From the NCBI GenBank assembly GCA_963555835.3, contig CAUVWZ020000002.1, positions 2,537,104 through 2,601,103 on the forward strand: a DNA stretch of 64,000 bases, given 5' to 3'. Positions within the stretch are counted from its first letter, which is position 1. Each line of letters starts with the position of its first letter. A program made the position numbers and the translations under genes. Shown one piece after another: positions 60,447 through 64,000 of this stretch. Below the pieces are notes generated by a model, which was not told where the DNA came from, did no database searches, and was given only the letters and a program-made list of their open reading frames with translations. The stretch comes from JAPUME01 sp027294185. Lineage in GTDB: Bacteria; Acidobacteriota; Terriglobia; UBA7540; JAPUME01.

Positions 60447-61403
60447 TCAACCGCCGTCTGTCCCCGGCGGCACCAGGAGAGTTAGGGCGTCCGGGACGAT
60501 TTCAATCTTGGCGGGCAATCTGCCCGTCAACTCTCCATCCACTTCGATGTAGGGCCGGGTCTGCTCCTCTGCTCCCGGGGGCAGGGAGAATTCCAGTCGC
60601 TGGGTTCGGGTCAACTCGACATCCTTATAGGCGGAAAGCAGACCCGTCGCCAGCCCGGCTACGTACTTCAAGTAGTTCAGCCGTCCCGCGCCGTAGAAGA
60701 TGCAGGCAATGAAGTAGTCGCCGAACAGATCGGCTTTTGGGGCAAGGCGGAACGATCCGGCATAACGCCTGGTGCGTGCCACAACCGCGAACGTTGGCTT
60801 GAGCGTCCGACCGTCGAACCGGCAGTCAAAAGCCCGATAGTCGAAGCGCCACCACTGGCGCACGGCCTCTGCCGTGTAGGCGAGCTTCCCCCAATTCCGT
60901 TTGAACGTTTCCGAAAGGTGACGGATGATGTAGGCGTCAAAGCCGATGCCCGCGAGACTCAGAAAGTACCGTTGCTCCTGTTGCGGGTCAGGCCAACGAA
61001 CGCAACCGAGCGCGATTCTTCGCGGCTCCCAGGCAAGCAGGGTACGCGCGACTCGTTCCGGCGAGCGAGGTAATCGCAGCTCGTGCGCCAGGACGTTGGC
61101 CGTGCCACCCGGCAGCACACCCAGCGGCACGTGGGAACCCGCCATTCCGTTTACGACCTCGTTAATGGTTCCGTCGCCGCCGCAGACCAGAATCAGATTC
61201 GTGCCCTGCTCCACGGCCTCACGAGCCAGTTGCCGCGCGCTGGCCGGGCCCGTCGTCGGGACCACCTGCAGGCGGATCCCCTGCTGGTTCAGCAGCGCCG
61301 CAGCCGCGTCAATCCGTGTTTTCCCCCGGGCGGGATTTCTCCCGGCCACAGGGTTATATATCAGAACGCCGCGCTCGAAACGAAGGGGAGGAGTCTGAGA
61401 CAT
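60447..61403 (-). CDS. Diacylglycerol-kinase-family lipid kinase (YegS/BmrU-like)
   Basis: About 318 residues. LIYNPVAGRNPARGKT is the nucleotide-fold start, CGGDGTINEVVNG is the GGDGT catalytic motif, and LGVLPGGTANVLAHEL follows. The C-terminal beta-sandwich has FEIDGE-like YIEVDGELTG. It phosphorylates diacylglycerol or another lipid at the membrane. I start at ATG 61403 (MSQTPPL); the frame is open to GTG 61499, whose residues do not fit the family. Same strand as the secreted protein upstream (101-bp gap). Confidence 0.88.
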   Translation of the reverse strand: MSQTPPLRFERGVLIYNPVAGRNPARGKTRIDAAAALLNQQGIRLQVVPTTGPASARQLAREAVEQGTNLILVCGGDGTINEVVNGMAGSHVPLGVLPGGTANVLAHELRLPRSPERVARTLLAWEPRRIALGCVRWPDPQQEQRYFLSLAGIGFDAYIIRHLSETFKRNWGKLAYTAEAVRQWWRFDYRAFDCRFDGRTLKPTFAVVARTRRYAGSFRLAPKADLFGDYFIACIFYGAGRLNYLKYVAGLATGLLSAYKDVELTRTQRLEFSLPPGAEEQTRPYIEVDGELTGRLPAKIEIVPDALTLLVPPGTDGG

Positions 61404-61504
61404 AGCTTGTATGGCGACGGGCGGGCAAAAGGAGGGATGATATTGTGATACAGGTCTCCAGCCTTTGAACCCCGATCGGGAAAGCAGGAAGGTTCGCACG
61501 CCGT

Positions 61505-61897
61505 TCAGCGTGACTGGGCGGCAAATACTCCGGTCAAAACCTTTTTCGCAATCAGATTGCCCTTCTTGTCTTCCTTGTGATCGACGTAAACCCTGTCGCC
61601 CACTTTGATCGAACTCACTTTCGTCGCCTTTCCGTCGAGGATGAACTTGGTTTTCTTGACGAACTGGAACGTCTGGTCGATTCCCATCATGGTCTCGGTG
61701 AGAACAATTTCCTTATCCGTGACCTTCTTTACGACGCCGTAGAGGTATTTTTCAAAGTGGCGGGCGATTCCACTCGGATTCCCGAGCCGCGAGACATTGG
61801 CAGAGTGATCCGGCTCCTGTAGGCCTGCCGCGGGCAGACTCCATAAGATAAGCGTTAGCAGCAACGATAGTAGTGATAGTTGCGATAGTTGCCTCAT
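61505..61897 (-). CDS. Small exported beta-rich protein (DUF5666-like)
   Basis: About 130 residues. The signal peptide (MRQLSQLSLLSLLLTLILWSLPAAG) is followed by a beta-barrel with YLYGVVKKVTDKEIVLTETMMGIDQTFQF, KKTKFILDGKATKVSSIKVGDRVYVD and GNLIAKKVLTG, the pattern of OB-like DUF5666 domains. The start may be ATG 61897, 61906 or further upstream; AAAGG is 11 bases before 61897. A 9-bp repeat array encodes part of the signal peptide. Function unknown. Confidence 0.72.
   Translation of the reverse strand: MRQLSQLSLLSLLLTLILWSLPAAGLQEPDHSANVSRLGNPSGIARHFEKYLYGVVKKVTDKEIVLTETMMGIDQTFQFVKKTKFILDGKATKVSSIKVGDRVYVDHKEDKKGNLIAKKVLTGVFAAQSR
61865..61891 (-). repeat. Nonanucleotide repeat in the signal peptide
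   Basis: Three 9-bp units on the plus strand: CGATAGTAG, TGATAGTTG, CGATAGTTG. On the coding strand they encode the Gln/Leu-Ser-Leu signal sequence (QLSQLSLLS). Units are in-frame, so copy change alters signal length by three residues without a frameshift. Confidence 0.75.
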
Positions 61898-62006
61898 GAT
61901 TGTCATATCCTTTATATCGGTTCTCATTCAAAGGCTAGCAACCCGCAGATAGGGATGTCAAGCGCCGTGGAGGGCACGATGCGCCCCCCTGCGGACGGCA
62001 GAGATG

Positions 62007-62012
62007 TATAAT
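62007..62012 (+). promoter_or_regulatory. -10 box candidate for ligA
   Basis: Perfect TATAAT 35 bp before the ATG. I find no good -35 box 16-18 bp upstream. GAGAGGA lies about nine bases before the ATG. Confidence 0.4.
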
Positions 62013-62047
62013 TTACAGGTTCAAGGGTTCTCGAGAGGACCAACGCA

Positions 62048-64000
62048 ATGGCCGCCGCTAAGGCAGTAGAAATGCGGGTCGAAAAGCTCCGCGACAAGAT
62101 TCGCCGCCACGAGCATCGCTACTACGTGCTGAATGACCCGGAGATTTCCGACTCCGAATTCGACCGGTTGATGGAGCAGCTCGCCGAACTCGAGGAGGCC
62201 CACCCAACTTTGGTTACACCCGAGTCCCCCACGCAACGGGTGGGAGGCGAGCCGGTGGATGGGTTTCGCAGAGTTCCCCACTCCGTCCCCATGCTGAGTC
62301 TCGACAACTCGTATTCGGTCGAAGAGCTCAAGGAGTTCGACCGCCGGGTGCGGGAGCTATCCGGCCGTGCGCAGGTCGCCTACACGGCGGAACTGAAGCT
62401 CGACGGCGTCTCGATGTCTCTGGTTTATGAAGGAGCGGCGCTAAGGCAGGCCGTCACGCGGGGCGACGGGCGCGAAGGGGAAGAGGTGACGGGCAACGTG
62501 CGGACCATCCGTTCCGTCCCTCTGCGGGTCGACCCGAAGCATCTCACAAGAATCGGCAACCCCGGCCGCTTTGAAGTGCGCGGCGAGGTGATCATGACCC
62601 GCGAGGCCTTCGAGAAGCTCAACGCCGAACGGGAAGCCGCCGGGGAGGCGCGGTTTGCCAACCCTCGGAACTCAACAGCCGGGTCCATCCGCCTGCTCGA
62701 CCCCGCGCTCGTCGCGCGGCGGAACCTGGACCTCTACGCCTACGGGTTGATGGCGGGGAGCCGGGTCCCCTTGCCCGAACATGCCGCTGTGTTGAAGCAA
62801 TTGAAAGATTTGGGCTTCAAGGTGAACCCCCACTGGCGGCTCTGCCCCTCCTTTGACGAGTTGCTCGAGGCCCTTGAAGAGTGGGAGTCGAAGCGGGACA
62901 GCCTGGATTACGAAATCGACGGCATCGTGGTCAAAGTCAATGACACGCGCCTGTGGGAAGAGCTGGGCTCGACGGCCAAGGCTCCCCGCTGGGCGCACGC
63001 CTACAAGTACCCGGCCCGCCAGGCCACGACACAGGTGAAAGACATCGTGGTTCAGGTCGGGCGCACCGGCGCTCTGACACCGGTGGCTCAACTCGAACCG
63101 GTATTTCTCGCCGGCAGCACCATCAGCCGCGCCACGCTCCACAATCAGGAAGAGATTCGCCGCCTGGGTCTCAAAGTCAGAGATTTTGTGATGATCGAAA
63201 AAGGCGGTGAGGTGATTCCCAAGGTGGTCAAGGTCCTCACCTCGCGCCGCCCGCCGGACGCACGCGCCTTCAAGATGCCCACTCGCTGCCCGGTTTGTCG
63301 GGGACATGTATTTCAGGAAGAAGGGGAGGTGGCTTACCGGTGCATCAACTCCGCCTGTCCTGCCAAATTGAAAGAGTCTCTGCTCCATTTTGCCCGCCGT
63401 CGAGCGATGAACGTCGAAGGGCTGGGCGACGCACTGGTGGTTCAACTGGTGGAGAAGAAGTTGGTACGCGATGTAGCCGATCTCTACAGCCTTACCAAAA
63501 CCGACTTGGTCAACCTGAGGCGATCGGGCGAGAGTGAATCAGATCGGCTGGCGCGGGTGCTGGTAGCGATTAATATTCCATCAGTCGGCGAGGTAATGGC
63601 TCGACGGCTTGCGGTGCGGTTTGGCTCGCTCGAAGAGTTGCACAAGGCTTCGATTGAGGAATTGCTGGAAGTGGAAAAAATAAAGGCCAAATTTGCCCAC
63701 AGCATCAGCCAGTTCTTTAGCAAGCCGACGAATCAAGATTTGGTCAGCCTTGATCGCAAGGCAGACAAGTGGGCCGAAAACGTGCTCGATGGAATTCGGG
63801 ATAGCAAAAAGGGTGTGCTTGCTCGCCTGATTTTCGCATTGGGGGTGCGCTACGTAGGAGAACGCACCGCGCAACTGCTGGTGGAGCATTTCGGGTCTAT
63901 GGAGAGGCTGGCAGCAGCGGAGCAAGAGGAACTGGAATCCATCCCTGAGATCGGCCCCAAAGTGGCTGAGGCTGTTTTCAACTTCTTCCATGAAAAGCAG
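62048..64000 (+). CDS. ligA: NAD-dependent DNA ligase (3' end off the window), with an extra HhH module
   Basis: 651 codons to the window edge; the BRCT domain is missing from view. ATG 62048 has a GAGAGGA SD. The Ia domain starts with YYVLNDPEISDSEFD. The nucleotidyl Lys is K117 in ELKLDGVSM. EGEVTRGDG, FANPRNSTAGS and KYPARQATTQV follow. The zinc finger is CPVCRGHVF ... CINSACP (about 414-440). The expected helix-hairpin-helix region occurs as two consecutive copies: residues about 486-563 (DLVNLRRSGESES to SQFFSKPTNQ) and 564-651 (DLVSLDRKADKWAEN to VAEAVFNFFHEK). The first looks like a diverged extra copy. Joins replication and repair nicks. Confidence 0.95.
   Translation, partial: MAAAKAVEMRVEKLRDKIRRHEHRYYVLNDPEISDSEFDRLMEQLAELEEAHPTLVTPESPTQRVGGEPVDGFRRVPHSVPMLSLDNSYSVEELKEFDRRVRELSGRAQVAYTAELKLDGVSMSLVYEGAALRQAVTRGDGREGEEVTGNVRTIRSVPLRVDPKHLTRIGNPGRFEVRGEVIMTREAFEKLNAEREAAGEARFANPRNSTAGSIRLLDPALVARRNLDLYAYGLMAGSRVPLPEHAAVLKQLKDLGFKVNPHWRLCPSFDELLEALEEWESKRDSLDYEIDGIVVKVNDTRLWEELGSTAKAPRWAHAYKYPARQATTQVKDIVVQVGRTGALTPVAQLEPVFLAGSTISRATLHNQEEIRRLGLKVRDFVMIEKGGEVIPKVVKVLTSRRPPDARAFKMPTRCPVCRGHVFQEEGEVAYRCINSACPAKLKESLLHFARRRAMNVEGLGDALVVQLVEKKLVRDVADLYSLTKTDLVNLRRSGESESDRLARVLVAINIPSVGEVMARRLAVRFGSLEELHKASIEELLEVEKIKAKFAHSISQFFSKPTNQDLVSLDRKADKWAENVLDGIRDSKKGVLARLIFALGVRYVGERTAQLLVEHFGSMERLAAAEQEELESIPEIGPKVAEAVFNFFHEKQ

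Noticed and set aside
1..64000. CRISPR arrays, rRNA, tRNA, insertion sequences and prophage genes.
   Set aside because: No evenly spaced long repeats, no tRNA-like cloverleaf, no transposase, integrase or phage structural frames were found on reading; the short tandem arrays have 7-9 bp units without spacers.

Overview
The window is one continuous, gene-dense stretch of bacterial chromosome, mostly about 60 % G+C. I see no rRNA, tRNA, CRISPR array, insertion sequence or prophage. Both ends cut a gene: a di-haem peroxidase on the left and NAD-dependent DNA ligase on the right. The content fits a Gram-negative-type bacterium: Sec signal peptides, a BON-domain lipoprotein candidate, many TPR and beta-propeller secreted proteins, CarD, a class II (B12) ribonucleotide reductase, an FrdABCD-type fumarate/succinate enzyme and a pyruvoyl arginine decarboxylase. 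The mix looks most like an Acidobacteriota-type genome, but that is an impression from gene content only. GTG and TTG starts are common, and several starts below were moved to the codon with the best Shine-Dalgarno (SD) site.

Layout. 1-9.2 kb (minus strand): MauG/cytochrome c peroxidase with an MntR-type regulator; a lysR - aspartate kinase - thrC operon; a MEDS-domain sensor; a BON lipoprotein. 9.5-14.2 kb (plus): GT2 + ArnT-like GT + AsnB, a surface-glycan operon. 14.2-19.1 kb: small membrane protein, PD40 propeller, DinB, M28 peptidase, DJ-1/PfpI. 19.3-21.9 kb: polyamine operon (pyruvoyl arginine decarboxylase, deoxyhypusine-synthase-like protein, agmatinase). 22-25.6 kb: divergent PhoD-like and sulfatase-like hydrolases. 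25.6-34.2 kb: TCA block (mdh, frdABCD, icd, acn). 34.4-38.4 kb: GAF protein, sigma-54 activator with a degenerate receiver, GT4, TPR protein. 38.5-48.9 kb: DUF4139 protein, large TPR protein, ThiE, an AI-2E transporter broken by an amber codon, a carboxypeptidase-regulatory/TPR secreted protein and a 2-hydroxyacid dehydrogenase. 49.0-50.25 kb: an AT-rich gene for a PD-(D/E)XK-like nuclease beside a palindromic element. 50.3-53 kb: NHL propeller, HpaI aldolase, CarD. 53.2-56.4 kb: nrdJ with an elaborate control region. 56.8-64 kb: radical SAM protein, VTT protein, YdjM-like hydrolase, lipid kinase, secreted protein, ligA.

How the genes work together. The TCA genes give citrate to isocitrate to 2-oxoglutarate, and fumarate/succinate to malate to oxaloacetate, with a haemless menaquinone-type FrdABCD. 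The polyamine operon reads as arginine to agmatine to putrescine to a longer polyamine. The LysR-AK-ThrC group is an aspartate-family operon. GT2 plus ArnT-like GT forms a polyprenyl-phosphate-sugar donor/transfer pair.

Most unusual points: (1) the nrdJ upstream region stacks two near-consensus DnaA boxes, two NrdR-like boxes, a good sigma-70 promoter and a multi-helix leader RNA; (2) LigA seems to carry an extra, diverged helix-hairpin-helix module; (3) a deoxyhypusine-synthase homologue sits in a bacterial polyamine operon, with a 10-C tract near its start; (4) four short tandem-repeat arrays (7-, 8-, 8- and 9-bp units) sit on gene starts, stops or signal peptides; (5) a sigma-54 regulator lacks its phospho-acceptor Asp; (6) an AI-2E transporter is broken by an in-frame TAG.
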